Below, one piece after another: positions 26,410 to 34,832 of a DNA stretch of 49,170 nt (position 1 is its first letter; each line of letters starts with the position of its first letter). Origin of the DNA: Planctomycetaceae bacterium (lineage in GTDB: Bacteria; Planctomycetota; SZUA-567); NCBI GenBank assembly GCA_021205245.1, contig JAJPXZ010000006.1, positions 1-49,170 of the forward strand, in the 5' to 3' direction. A model generated the notes under the pieces. The model did not search any database, was not told the DNA's origin, and worked only from the letters and a program-made list of their open reading frames with translations. The position numbers and the translations under genes are program-made.

Positions 26410-27891
26410 ATGGAGTCTCGACAGAAGAAAAACGTCGTCTGGTTTTGTACCGACCAGCAACGCTACAACACTATCGCCGCACTCGGCAATTCGGAGTTCC
26501 CCACCCCGAACCTCGACCGACTGGTGGAGGAAGGCGTGGCCTTTACCCAGGCCTATACCCAGTCGCCGGTGTGCACGCCCAGCCGGGCGTCGTTCCTGAC
26601 CGGCCGCTATCCGCGCTCCACTCGCGCGAGTTATAACGGCAATGACGTTTTCTCACTTGATGAAGTGTTGGTGACCAAGATGTTCGCCGACGACGGTTAT
26701 ACCTGTGGCTTGACAGGCAAGCTGCACTTGACCGCCGCCCAGCGCGATATGGAATGGCGCGGGGACGACGGCTATTCCTCGCTGAAATGGAGCCACCATC
26801 CCCACGACGACTGGCCAAAGGGCGGCAACCACTATCAGGAATGGCTGAAAGGGAAAGGGCTGAAATGGGCCGACATTTATGGCGGCAAATACCTCTCCAT
26901 GTCCTCATGGCCGCCCATCCCCACTCCCGGCTTCACCGGAAAGGAAGTCGGCCCGACTGCGGAAAACCACCAGACCACCTGGTGTGTCGAGGCGGCGATG
27001 GAGTTCATTGAAGAGTGCGGCGACAAGCCCTGGCTGGTATCAATCAATCCCTTCGACCCGCACCCGCCCCTCGATCCGCCGCAGGCTTACAAGGATAAGC
27101 TGGATCCGTCGACGCTGGCCACGCCGGTCTGGCAGGAGGGCGAGCACGACAACAAACCGCCTCATTATCTTCGCGACTACATCCAGGGCGGACAGAACGG
27201 AGCGGCGGAATCGGTTGTCGGCATGTCGGACGAGATGCAGCAGGAACTGCGCCGCGATTATTACGCCGAGATCATGCTGATTGACGATCAACTCGGACGC
27301 CTCATCGGCTATCTCGAGGAGAAGGGCCTGCGGGAAAACACCATCATCGTCTTCCATTCCGACCACGGGGAAATGAACGGCGACCATGGGCTGCACTGGA
27401 AAGGCGCATACTTCTTCGAGGAGATGGTGCATGTGCCCCTCATTTTCTCCTGCCCCGGGTTGATTCAACAAGGCGTCGTGTCGGATGCGCTGGTCGAATT
27501 GGTGGACATAGCCCCGACTCTGTTGGAGCTGGTCGGCCGGGACGTGCCGGAACGTATGCAAGGGGAGTCGTTGGCTGGGTTACTAACCGGCAAGAGCGAC
27601 CCGCACCACCATAAGGACGCCGTCTATACCGAATGGTATGCGGCATTGCTGGACACGTGCCACGGCGACCTCTATGCGACCATGTACTACGACGGAAATT
27701 TCAAAGTTGTCGTCTACCATGGGCAGAGCTACGGCGAACTCTACAACATGCGCCGGGATCCCAACCAATTCGACAATCTCTGGGACAACCCGGCCTATCG
27801 GGACGTCAAACACGAATACATCAAGCGCGATATGGATCACGCGATTCTCTGCAATCAGGACAGGTGTCTTGGCGGCGGCTATGGCTACTGA
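26410..27891 (+). CDS. Sulfatase (formylglycine type)
   Basis: This type I sulfatase of 493 residues cleaves a sulfate ester. The formylglycine signature is C55-T-P-S-R59 in SPVCTPSRASFLTGRYP. The N-terminal metal site is in VVWFCTDQQRYNT, and the second metal/substrate site is HSDHGEMNGDHGLHWKG. ATG 26410 is preferred over upstream starts because GGAG lies six bases before it. No signal peptide is seen, so it acts in the cytoplasm on an imported ester. A formylglycine-generating enzyme must be encoded elsewhere. It opens a seven-gene operon with a taurine/nitrate-type importer and a polyol dehydrogenase, pointing to uptake and desulfation of a small sulfated compound; this is inference. Confidence 0.9.
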   Translation: MESRQKKNVVWFCTDQQRYNTIAALGNSEFPTPNLDRLVEEGVAFTQAYTQSPVCTPSRASFLTGRYPRSTRASYNGNDVFSLDEVLVTKMFADDGYTCGLTGKLHLTAAQRDMEWRGDDGYSSLKWSHHPHDDWPKGGNHYQEWLKGKGLKWADIYGGKYLSMSSWPPIPTPGFTGKEVGPTAENHQTTWCVEAAMEFIEECGDKPWLVSINPFDPHPPLDPPQAYKDKLDPSTLATPVWQEGEHDNKPPHYLRDYIQGGQNGAAESVVGMSDEMQQELRRDYYAEIMLIDDQLGRLIGYLEEKGLRENTIIVFHSDHGEMNGDHGLHWKGAYFFEEMVHVPLIFSCPGLIQQGVVSDALVELVDIAPTLLELVGRDVPERMQGESLAGLLTGKSDPHHHKDAVYTEWYAALLDTCHGDLYATMYYDGNFKVVVYHGQSYGELYNMRRDPNQFDNLWDNPAYRDVKHEYIKRDMDHAILCNQDRCLGGGYGY

Positions 27892-27914
27892 TGGAACTGA
27901 GTGAAAGGGATAAC

Positions 27915-28958
27915 ATGCGAAGCCTTATGAAAATGGTAATGGTTGCGGTTCTTGTATGCGGCTGCGTTTTCGGCCACACAGAGGCTGGGGAAAAACTCTC
28001 CGGCAAAAAGCTCATCGTCGGGACCATGGCGAACTGTCTTGGGTTGCCGGTGCGGCAGGCACAGGTGGCAGGGTACTTCGACGAGGTCGGCCTCGATGTC
28101 GAAATCTTGATCTTCGCCACCGGCGCGCCCATCAACGAAGCAATGTCGGCGCAGAAGCTCGACATGGCGGTAAGCGGCATGGCGACGGTCCACGCCCTAG
28201 CCACCGGACGCTTCACCTATATCGGCGACGGCATGATCACCATCGGCGGCGAAACGATCTACGCCCGACCGGACAGCATCTATGCGAAGACGGAAGGACC
28301 GCGCCCCAACCTCTACGGCAATGCCGAAATCGTCAAGGGCGCGCGCATTCTCGGCCCGCTTGCCACTGCCGCCCAGTTCAACGCCATCAAGTATGTGGAA
28401 GCCCTTGGCCTGACCGCCGACGACTTCGATATGGTCGGCATGGATTACGCCGGCGCGCAGCAGGCGTTCATCACCGGCGAGGGCGACCTGGTCGCCAGTT
28501 CCCCGCCGTATTCCAACCAGCTCGACAGCCTGGGCTATTTTCCGGTGAGCGATCTCTACCGCTCCCTCGGCATTACCCTGGTCGACGCCAACTACTGCCA
28601 GAATTACGTCCTTGAAGAACGCCGCGCCGACCTCGTCGCATTTCTGGAGTGCTACTACCGCGCCAGCGAAGACCTCAATAACGATCCCGAAATGCGCCGC
28701 CGCGTCGGCAGGGAATGGTACAGCGAAGAAGGCCGGACCGTCACCGACAAGGAGATGGACGACGAAATTCGCCAGAAGTCGTACAACACCCTGGACACGC
28801 TCCTCACCCCAGGCCATGAGTTCGGCGACTGCATGGTGTCGATTGGCCAGTTCTTCACCGAACAGGGCATGATCCGCGAACGCAGCCTGCCCAACGTCCA
28901 GAAGAGCATGGATCCGTCGCTTATCCAGGAATTGAAAGCAAAGTGGGGTAAGCAGTAG
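27915..28958 (+). CDS. NMT1/THI5-like (SsuA/TauA-type) ABC transporter binding protein
   Basis: This periplasmic binding protein of 347 residues belongs to the type-2 family used by sulfonate, taurine, nitrate and pyrimidine importers. The N-terminal signal includes a Cys-rich hydrophobic segment (AVLVCGCVFG) that could be a loose lipobox. Family features are LIVGTMANCLGLPVRQAQVAGYFDEVGLDVEI, AMSAQKLDMAVSGMATVHAL and GEGDLVASSPPY. The ATG at 27915 follows GAAAGG and lies 23 bases after the sulfatase stop. It would serve the two permeases and two ATPases that follow. It is a transporter component, not the thiamine-precursor enzyme THI5. Confidence 0.85.
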   Translation: MRSLMKMVMVAVLVCGCVFGHTEAGEKLSGKKLIVGTMANCLGLPVRQAQVAGYFDEVGLDVEILIFATGAPINEAMSAQKLDMAVSGMATVHALATGRFTYIGDGMITIGGETIYARPDSIYAKTEGPRPNLYGNAEIVKGARILGPLATAAQFNAIKYVEALGLTADDFDMVGMDYAGAQQAFITGEGDLVASSPPYSNQLDSLGYFPVSDLYRSLGITLVDANYCQNYVLEERRADLVAFLECYYRASEDLNNDPEMRRRVGREWYSEEGRTVTDKEMDDEIRQKSYNTLDTLLTPGHEFGDCMVSIGQFFTEQGMIRERSLPNVQKSMDPSLIQELKAKWGKQ

Positions 28959-29035
28959 TTATCGCATCTTCCGTGCGCCTGTCCGGGACCGGCCGGGCGC
29001 ACGGCGTTGTGAACCAGAATTGAAGGAAAGCCGCG

Positions 29036-29824
29036 ATGAAAGTCAGTCTTAAGCAGAGCCAATATTTCTGGCTCTCCGCCATCTCGCTGGGCGTTATCAT
29101 CCTCGTCTGGCACCTGTGCACCGATGTGTTTGAAATCAAACCGCCGGACATATTTCCCGGCCCGACGGAAATCCTGGAGACGTTTATCGAAAAGCTCTAC
29201 TCCAGGCGGCCGGACGGCGCGACCCTCCTGGTCCATTTAGGCGCGAGTCTGTATGTGACCATGGTCGGGTACCTCCTGGGCGCGGTCATCGGGATTCCCC
29301 TTGGCATCGCCATGGCGTGGAACCGGTACGTCGACAAGATCGTCAAGCCCTTGTTCGACCTACTGCGGCCTGTTCCCGGCATCGCCTGGATTCCGTTGTT
29401 CATCCTCCTGTTCGGCATCGGCACGTTCTCGAAGGCGCTTGTCATTTTCCTCGGCGCTTTGGTGGCATGCGTCGTCAATACCTTCACCGGCATCAGGCAG
29501 ACCAAGGAAGTACACCTGTGGGTGGGCGACATCTTCGGCGCGACCCGGACGCAGAAATTGTTCAAAATCGCCATTCCCACGGCAATCCCCATGATCTTTA
29601 CCGGTCTGCGGGTTGCGCTCGGCATGTCCTGGGCCGCATTGGTCGCGGCTGAACTGCTCGCATCGAATATCGGCCTTGGCTACATGATTCAACAAAGCCG
29701 CGCGCTGTCTCGCACCGACATCATCATCGTCGGCATGATCTCCATCGGCATCGTCGGCGCGGTTCTCGACAAGGTACTGCACATCATTGAAGTGCGGGTG
29801 GCAAAAGGGATGAATGCGGAATGA
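29036..29824 (+). CDS. ABC transporter permease, SsuC/TauC type (first of two)
   Basis: This membrane permease of 262 residues has about six hydrophobic segments. The binding-protein-dependent transport motif is ATRTQKLFKIAIPTAIPMIF, followed by GLRVALGMSWAALVAAELL; this is the loop that contacts the ATPases. A ribosome-binding site GAAGGAAAG precedes the ATG. Its stop overlaps the start of the second permease as ATGA. Two non-identical permeases imply a heterodimeric channel, in line with the two non-identical ATPases downstream. Confidence 0.9.
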   Translation: MKVSLKQSQYFWLSAISLGVIILVWHLCTDVFEIKPPDIFPGPTEILETFIEKLYSRRPDGATLLVHLGASLYVTMVGYLLGAVIGIPLGIAMAWNRYVDKIVKPLFDLLRPVPGIAWIPLFILLFGIGTFSKALVIFLGALVACVVNTFTGIRQTKEVHLWVGDIFGATRTQKLFKIAIPTAIPMIFTGLRVALGMSWAALVAAELLASNIGLGYMIQQSRALSRTDIIIVGMISIGIVGAVLDKVLHIIEVRVAKGMNAE

Positions 29825-30612
29825 AAACAACACGCATACGGAGCGAGCACCTCTCCACCCTCATGTGGGGCTCGGCCTCCATCGGTTCGTTTTTAGTGAT
29901 TTGGTACGTGCTCACCCAGACGACGCGATTGGGGACGCTGATTCCCGGTCCCGATATTGTGCTGATTTCACTTTTCAAAGGTATCTTTGGCCAGGTGGGG
30001 CGGCATAGCATCCTCATGCACGCCGTGTACAGCCTCGGACGCGTCCTGGCCGGCTTTATCATCGGGAGCGCCCTCGGCGTCACTGTCGGACTGATCATGG
30101 GCTGGAGCCGGGTGGCTGAGGCGATAATGGCCCCACTCTACCGCATTATCCGCCCCATTCCGCCTATCGCCTGGATTCCCATATCGATCATTTGGTTTGG
30201 TCTGGGCGAGAGCGCCAAGATATTCCTTATATTCCTGGCCTCTTTCGCCAACGTCACCCTGAACGCGTGGAGCGGCGCCCGCAACGTCGACCGGCAATTG
30301 ATCGGCGCTGCCAAAATGCTGGGCGCAAACCAGCGACAGATTTTCTTTTCTATCGTTCTCCCATCTTCTGTGCCGCAGATCTTCGCCGGGCTGCAGGTCG
30401 CCATGTCCAGCAGTTGGTCGACCGTGCTGGCCGCCGAGATGGTGCGTTCGTCCGAAGGGTTGGGCTGGATGATTGTCACCGGCATGAACAACAACGACAT
30501 TGTCCAAATTCTGACCGGTATCGTCGCCATCGGCGTGGTTGGGTTCCTACTCGCGAATATCATGAGAAATTTGGAGGCTGTGTTATGTCGGTGGAACAAA
30601 AGCGGCCAGTAA
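29821..30612 (+). CDS. ABC transporter permease, SsuC/TauC type (second of two)
   Basis: This membrane permease of 263 residues is paralogous to the preceding one. The coupling motif is GANQRQIFFSIVLPSSVPQIF with GLQVAMSSSWSTVLAAEMV after it. About six membrane segments are visible. The start overlaps the previous stop by four bases and the end overlaps the first ATPase gene by 28 bases, so the three are tightly coupled. Its coupling loop differs from that of the first permease, which would let each ATPase pair with its own subunit. Confidence 0.9.
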   Translation: MKTTRIRSEHLSTLMWGSASIGSFLVIWYVLTQTTRLGTLIPGPDIVLISLFKGIFGQVGRHSILMHAVYSLGRVLAGFIIGSALGVTVGLIMGWSRVAEAIMAPLYRIIRPIPPIAWIPISIIWFGLGESAKIFLIFLASFANVTLNAWSGARNVDRQLIGAAKMLGANQRQIFFSIVLPSSVPQIFAGLQVAMSSSWSTVLAAEMVRSSEGLGWMIVTGMNNNDIVQILTGIVAIGVVGFLLANIMRNLEAVLCRWNKSGQ

Positions 30613-31361
30613 AAACGATGATTCAATGCCGGGGAGTCGGCAAGACATTCACTACGCCGGCCGGGCCGATGGATGTGGTGAAATCCCTCGATATCGACGC
30701 TGACGAAAACGAGTTCCTGGTTCTCTTCGGGCCTGGCCAATGCGGCAAGACGACGATAATCAACCTGATCGCCGGGTTGGAACAGGCGACCGAAGGCAGC
30801 ATTACCGTCAACGGAAAGGATGTGAAGCGACCGGATCCCGAACGGGGCGTCGTCTTCCAAACCACCGCCCTCTTCAACTGGCTGACCACCATGGGGAATG
30901 TGGAATACGGGCCGCGCGTGGCCGGCATGGGCAAGGCGAAGCGGCGTAAACAGGCGCAACGCTATATCGACCTGGTCGGTTTGCAGGGCTTTGAAAACTC
31001 CTTTCCCATCCAGTTATCTGGCGGCATGCAGCAGCGTGTCGGCATTGCCCGCGTCTATTGTAACGAGCCGAAGGTCATGCTGATGGACGAGCCGTTCGGC
31101 GCGTTGGACGCGCAAACGCGTTACCTTATGCAAGAAGAGTTGCAGCGCATCTGGCAGGCTGAAAAGCGCACCATCGTTTTCGTCACCAACAATATCGAAG
31201 AAGCCATCTATCTGGCGGACCGGATTATCGTCTTGTCCAACTGTCCGGCCACAGTCAAACGCGAATACATCATCGATATGCCGCGTCCGCGCGATTACGT
31301 TTCGGACGAATTTCTGCGGCTTCGCAAGGAAATCACCGGCATCATGGACAGCACGCGGTAG
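30585..31361 (+). CDS. ABC transporter ATPase A, TauB/SsuB type, with degenerate Walker A and H-loop
   Basis: This ATPase of 258 residues has an intact signature LSGGM (144-148) and Walker B (VMLMDEPFG). Its own nucleotide-binding motifs are damaged. Walker A reads GPGQCGKTT (49-57), with Gln52 where a conserved Gly is expected. The H-loop reads FVTNNIEEA, with Asn202 instead of the switch His. The ATG at 30585 lies within the end of the permease gene and follows GGAGG. Compared with the ATPase at 31377, the lesions are complementary, as expected for a heterodimer with one dead and one live site. It may contribute mainly the signature to the live site; this is inference. Confidence 0.9.
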   Translation: MSVEQKRPVKTMIQCRGVGKTFTTPAGPMDVVKSLDIDADENEFLVLFGPGQCGKTTIINLIAGLEQATEGSITVNGKDVKRPDPERGVVFQTTALFNWLTTMGNVEYGPRVAGMGKAKRRKQAQRYIDLVGLQGFENSFPIQLSGGMQQRVGIARVYCNEPKVMLMDEPFGALDAQTRYLMQEELQRIWQAEKRTIVFVTNNIEEAIYLADRIIVLSNCPATVKREYIIDMPRPRDYVSDEFLRLRKEITGIMDSTR

Positions 31362-31376
31362 AACAGGAGAAAGGCG

Positions 31377-32120
31377 ATGAGCGACAGAGTCAAGGTCGAG
31401 GTCAGGAACCTTACCAAGAAATTCGGCGATCTCCTGGTGCTGGACAATGTCTCGTTCAACGTGGACGAGGGCGACCTCCTCTGCGTGGTGGGGCCGACCG
31501 GTTGCGGCAAGACCACCTTCCTGAACAGCCTGACGAAGATATACGACATTACCGCCGGGCAAATCCTCATGGACGGCGAGCCAGTCGATCCGAAGAAGCA
31601 GAATATTTCCTATATCTTTCAAGGCAACTCCACCATGCCATGGCTGACGGTGGAGCAGAATGTCGCCTTCGGTTTGGACATCAAAGGGTATTCGCAGGGT
31701 CGAAAACGTGAACAGGTGGACAAATATCTGGACATTGTCGGCCTGACGAAATACCGTAAGTATTATCCCAAGCAGCTGTCGTCGAGTATGCTGCAGCGGG
31801 TCGCCATCGCTCGCGCGTTCGTCACCGAACCGGAATTGCTGCTGATGGACGAACCGTACGGTCAGCTCGACATTGAGCTGCGCTTCAAGCTTGAAGACGA
31901 ACTGGTGAAGCTGTGGCAGCTCACCGGCACGACGGTGATTTTCATCACCCACAATATCGAGGAGGCGGTCTACTTGGGCAATAAGATAATGGTGCTGACC
32001 AACAAGCCGACCACGGTGAAGGAACTTATCGTCAGCGATTTGCCCCGGCCGCGAGACATTACCGATCACGAGTTCGTTGAACTCCGCAACAAGGTAACCG
32101 AACTTATCAAATGGTGGTAA
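31377..32120 (+). CDS. ABC transporter ATPase B, TauB/SsuB type, with degenerate signature motif
   Basis: This ATPase of 247 residues has a canonical Walker A (GPTGCGKTT, 39-47), Walker B (LLLMDEPYG) and H-loop (FITHNIEEA, His192). The ABC signature is LSSSM (134-138), where both glycines of LSGG are replaced by serine. The stop is 24 bases before the next gene and the start is 15 bases after ATPase A. In a heterodimer its Walker motifs would pair with the intact signature of ATPase A. Its altered signature would face the damaged Walker A of ATPase A. Nitrate importers also use two different ATPases, but this particular split of lesions is notable. Confidence 0.9.
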   Translation: MSDRVKVEVRNLTKKFGDLLVLDNVSFNVDEGDLLCVVGPTGCGKTTFLNSLTKIYDITAGQILMDGEPVDPKKQNISYIFQGNSTMPWLTVEQNVAFGLDIKGYSQGRKREQVDKYLDIVGLTKYRKYYPKQLSSSMLQRVAIARAFVTEPELLLMDEPYGQLDIELRFKLEDELVKLWQLTGTTVIFITHNIEEAVYLGNKIMVLTNKPTTVKELIVSDLPRPRDITDHEFVELRNKVTELIKWW

Positions 32121-32144
32121 CGGCCTCAGAGAAAGGCGCAGCCA

Positions 32145-33512
32145 ATGTCAACCTATACGTGGCTTCATATCGGAGCGGGATCGTTTCATCGGGCGCATCA
32201 GGCATGGTATCTGCATACCTTGCGGCAGATGGGAAAAACGGACTGGTCAATCGCGTTGGGGAACATCCGGGACGATGTCACTCCGATACTGGAAAAGCTG
32301 GCTGCCCAGAACTGCGAATACACCCTCGAAACAGTGACGCCGTCGGGCGAGCGCGCTTATGAACGAATTACGTCTATCCGGCAGGTGGTCGCGTGGGACA
32401 AGGATTTGTCGCAGCTCACCGCTCTCGGCGCGGCCGCCGATACGCGGGTCATCGCCTTTACCGTGACGGAGAGCGGCTATTACCTCGATACCTCGTTCAA
32501 GCTTGAGCAAGGCAACCCGGACATTAAGGCCGACCTCGGTGGTGGACATACGACCATCTACGGGACCATTGCCCTGTTGCTCAGAGCGCGCCGCGAAAAC
32601 GGCGGCGGTCCGGTAACGCTGCTGAGTTGCGATAATGTGCGCCACAACGGCAAACGTTTCCGCCAGGGTCTCCTCGAGTTTCTCCACCTGAGCGGGCAAA
32701 GCGATCTGGCCGCGTGGGCCGAGGCAAATACCACCTCGCCCTGCTGCATGGTGGACCGAATCACGCCGAGGCCTTCTCCGGATATCGCGCCGCGTGTCCT
32801 GGCCGCAACCGGCTTTGTCGATGCGGTTCCGGTGATGGGCGAGTCGTTTATCCAGTGGGTGGTTGAGGACGATTTCATTGCCGGGCGGCCCGAATTGGAA
32901 CTGGCGGGCGTTGAGATGGTGCAGGATGTCGAACCATACGAAGAGGCGAAGATCCGCATCCTCAATGTGACCCACGCCGGCGTCGCCTGGGCGGGAACAC
33001 TGCTGGGGATTGCCCATATCCATGAAGATATGGAAGTGGCGTCCATCCGCGAATTGGCGTACCGTTACGTCACCGATGATGTTATTCCCTGTCTCCTGCC
33101 GTGTCCGCTGGATCTGGTAGCGTATCGGGATACCGTCATGGAACGCTTCGGCAACCCTTATATCCTCGATACCAACCAGCGCGTCGGCGCGGACGGGTTT
33201 TCAAAGATCCCTGCCATGATTACACCGACCCTGCGGGAATGTTATGCACGCGGCAAGCAGCCGGCGGCGACCGCGATGCTGGTGGCGCTATTTTTTGAGT
33301 TTATGCGCTTGTGGCACAAGGATGAACTACCGTATCCCTATCAGGATGGGGTGATGGATCCGGAGGCGGTGCATGCAATGTTCGAGGGCGAGGATCCCGT
33401 CGGCGCTTTCACCGCCGATGCGGCGTTGTTCGGCGAGCTGGCTGGTGGGGCGGACTTCACCACACTCCTTCGCGAGAGCGTGGCTTTGGTCCAGACTTTA
33501 TTCCACCAATAA
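32145..33512 (+). CDS. Mannitol dehydrogenase family oxidoreductase
   Basis: This polyol or uronate dehydrogenase of 455 residues belongs to the long-chain family that includes mannitol 2-dehydrogenase and fructuronate reductase. The N-terminal part has [20 protein letters not shown], and the catalytic motif KxxxxNxxH is K269-IRIL-N274-VT-H277. GAAAGG lies upstream of the ATG. It is the last gene of the sulfatase and importer operon, just before a strong terminator. The likely role is oxidation or reduction of the desulfated carbohydrate; the substrate is unknown. Confidence 0.88.
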   Translation: MSTYTWLHIGAGSFHRAHQAWYLHTLRQMGKTDWSIALGNIRDDVTPILEKLAAQNCEYTLETVTPSGERAYERITSIRQVVAWDKDLSQLTALGAAADTRVIAFTVTESGYYLDTSFKLEQGNPDIKADLGGGHTTIYGTIALLLRARRENGGGPVTLLSCDNVRHNGKRFRQGLLEFLHLSGQSDLAAWAEANTTSPCCMVDRITPRPSPDIAPRVLAATGFVDAVPVMGESFIQWVVEDDFIAGRPELELAGVEMVQDVEPYEEAKIRILNVTHAGVAWAGTLLGIAHIHEDMEVASIRELAYRYVTDDVIPCLLPCPLDLVAYRDTVMERFGNPYILDTNQRVGADGFSKIPAMITPTLRECYARGKQPAATAMLVALFFEFMRLWHKDELPYPYQDGVMDPEAVHAMFEGEDPVGAFTADAALFGELAGGADFTTLLRESVALVQTLFHQ

Positions 33513-33538
33513 AGCAGTAATTATCGATACTATTTAAG

Positions 33539-33575
33539 AGCCCTGCTTCCCGTTATGGGACAGGGCTAATTTTTC
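33539..33575 (+). terminator. Rho-independent terminator of the sulfatase operon
   Basis: AGCCCTG (33539-33545) pairs with CAGGGCT (33561-33567). An inner TCCC/GGGA stem is separated from it by a two-base bulge, and AATTTTT follows. It ends the seven-gene operon. Confidence 0.8.
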
Positions 33576-33709
33576 GCACTATACATCCACCACGTGTTCC
33601 TTGCTTCCTAATGTATAATCTCTCAACCACAATGCGTCATTTTGTCGATGATATTATCAGATTCTTCCTTTGAGGAGCAAAATGATGTCAAGTATTCATC
33701 CAATGCTTA

Positions 33710-34063
33710 TTGACCGGCGACCGCTTAAGCCTTCCGGACTATAGCGGTAATCAAAAAACCGAGTGGCATCATATTATTCCAAGAGAACTGGGAGAAAAGT
33801 ATCCGAATTTAAGCAAGGTTATTGAAATCGAGGATGACGACAATCTCATCGAACTGCAGTCTCATCAAGGGTCACATCCGGCATATACCGCAGACATTGA
33901 GAGCAAGATTTTTAAATCAAGTGATCCAAGTGGCATTCCGGGTAAGGTTAGAGTCTTCCTCGAGCAACATGACCGAGACAATTATAAGGTTGGCTATCAC
34001 ACACTCGATGAAATGATACGGAAAAACCTGGCCGCCTGGCAGGACGTACTTAATACCCTATGA
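33710..34063 (+). CDS. Orphan HNH/endonuclease VII-type nuclease domain (AHH/WHH-like), probably frameshifted
   Basis: This small protein of about 117 residues has the core motif TEWHHIIPRELG and, further on, NLIELQSHQGSHPAYT. The pattern matches the metal-binding HH and later SHxxY residues of the AHH/WHH nucleases found at the tips of polymorphic toxins. The frame has only a TTG start without a ribosome-binding site. The ATG at 33682 with an excellent GAGGAG lies in another frame that stops after 21 codons. A one-base change between 33700 and 33740 would join them. No immunity gene or toxin N-terminus is adjacent. The stretch is clearly more AT-rich than its neighbours, so it is probably a transferred, decaying fragment. 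Confidence 0.55.
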   Translation: MTGDRLSLPDYSGNQKTEWHHIIPRELGEKYPNLSKVIEIEDDDNLIELQSHQGSHPAYTADIESKIFKSSDPSGIPGKVRVFLEQHDRDNYKVGYHTLDEMIRKNLAAWQDVLNTL

Positions 34064-34133
34064 CCACAAACCGAATTGCGTTCACATGTTGTCAGGGCCA
34101 CATTCAATTAATCCGAAATTCACTTTCAGATCC

Positions 34134-34805
34134 TTACTCAAACTCATACACCACCGCCCGTGCGGGTGAACCGCCGCAGCCCTGAAGGAGAATGGGGAAG
34201 GCGCTGATGAAACGTTTCTTGCCATCGAGGATTTCTTCCGGAACGCGTAATTCTTCGAGGACGAAGAGGCCGTTACGGAGAAGGGTCTCGTGGGATGGAC
34301 GCGACTTCTCGTCTGTGCCGAAGCCGCCGACGCTTAGGGAATCGATGGCCACGCCCTTGGCTCCGGCCTCGACCAACAACTCCGCGCCAAGGCCGCTCAG
34401 GTAGGGATAGTGGTGCAGGTAGTCGTCGTCAAAGGCGCGGCGCAGACCGTCGCCGGTACACAAGAGCACGATATCCCCTTTCTCCACACGACTCAAGTGC
34501 GGTCTCAATTCCGCTTCGCCAATGCCTTGGTCGCGCTGCACTACCGAGCGCAGATCCATAACCACCAGCGGTCCGGCGAAAAGGTCCACCGGGAGCTGGT
34601 CGATAGTCTTGCCGTCGGCGAAGAAATGATAGGGCGCGTCGATATGCGTGCCGGTGTGGACGCTCATCGTGATGCGCTCCGAATTGAACTGGTGGTTGGC
34701 GTGCTGGAACTCCCAGTTAAAGACGGTGAGTGCATGACCGGGCCAACCGGGACAATTGTGGTACAACGGTTGCGAGAGATCGTACATGCGTTTGGGAAGA
34801 TTCAT
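34134..34805 (-). CDS. Cyclase-family metal-dependent hydrolase (kynurenine formamidase-like)
   Basis: This hydrolase of 223 residues belongs to the cyclase/kynurenine formamidase family. The metal motif HxGTHxDxPxH is seen as HTGTHIDAPYHF. A later GDIVLLCTGDG and the AIDSLSVGG region follow the family pattern. The start at 34805 is chosen because GGAG lies seven bases upstream; the frame extends nine codons further. It is the last gene of the importer operon from 39287. It may hydrolyse an amide, ester or lactone of the imported compound; this is inference. Confidence 0.82.
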   Translation of the reverse strand: MNLPKRMYDLSQPLYHNCPGWPGHALTVFNWEFQHANHQFNSERITMSVHTGTHIDAPYHFFADGKTIDQLPVDLFAGPLVVMDLRSVVQRDQGIGEAELRPHLSRVEKGDIVLLCTGDGLRRAFDDDYLHHYPYLSGLGAELLVEAGAKGVAIDSLSVGGFGTDEKSRPSHETLLRNGLFVLEELRVPEEILDGKKRFISAFPILLQGCGGSPARAVVYEFE

Positions 34806-34832
34806 AACATTCTCCGATTTCATGATCAACAT

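Noticed and set aside
27915-28958. A thiamine-precursor enzyme (THI5/NMT1) at this locus.
   Set aside because: The protein has a secretion signal and lies next to two permeases and two ATPases, so it is a binding protein of that superfamily.
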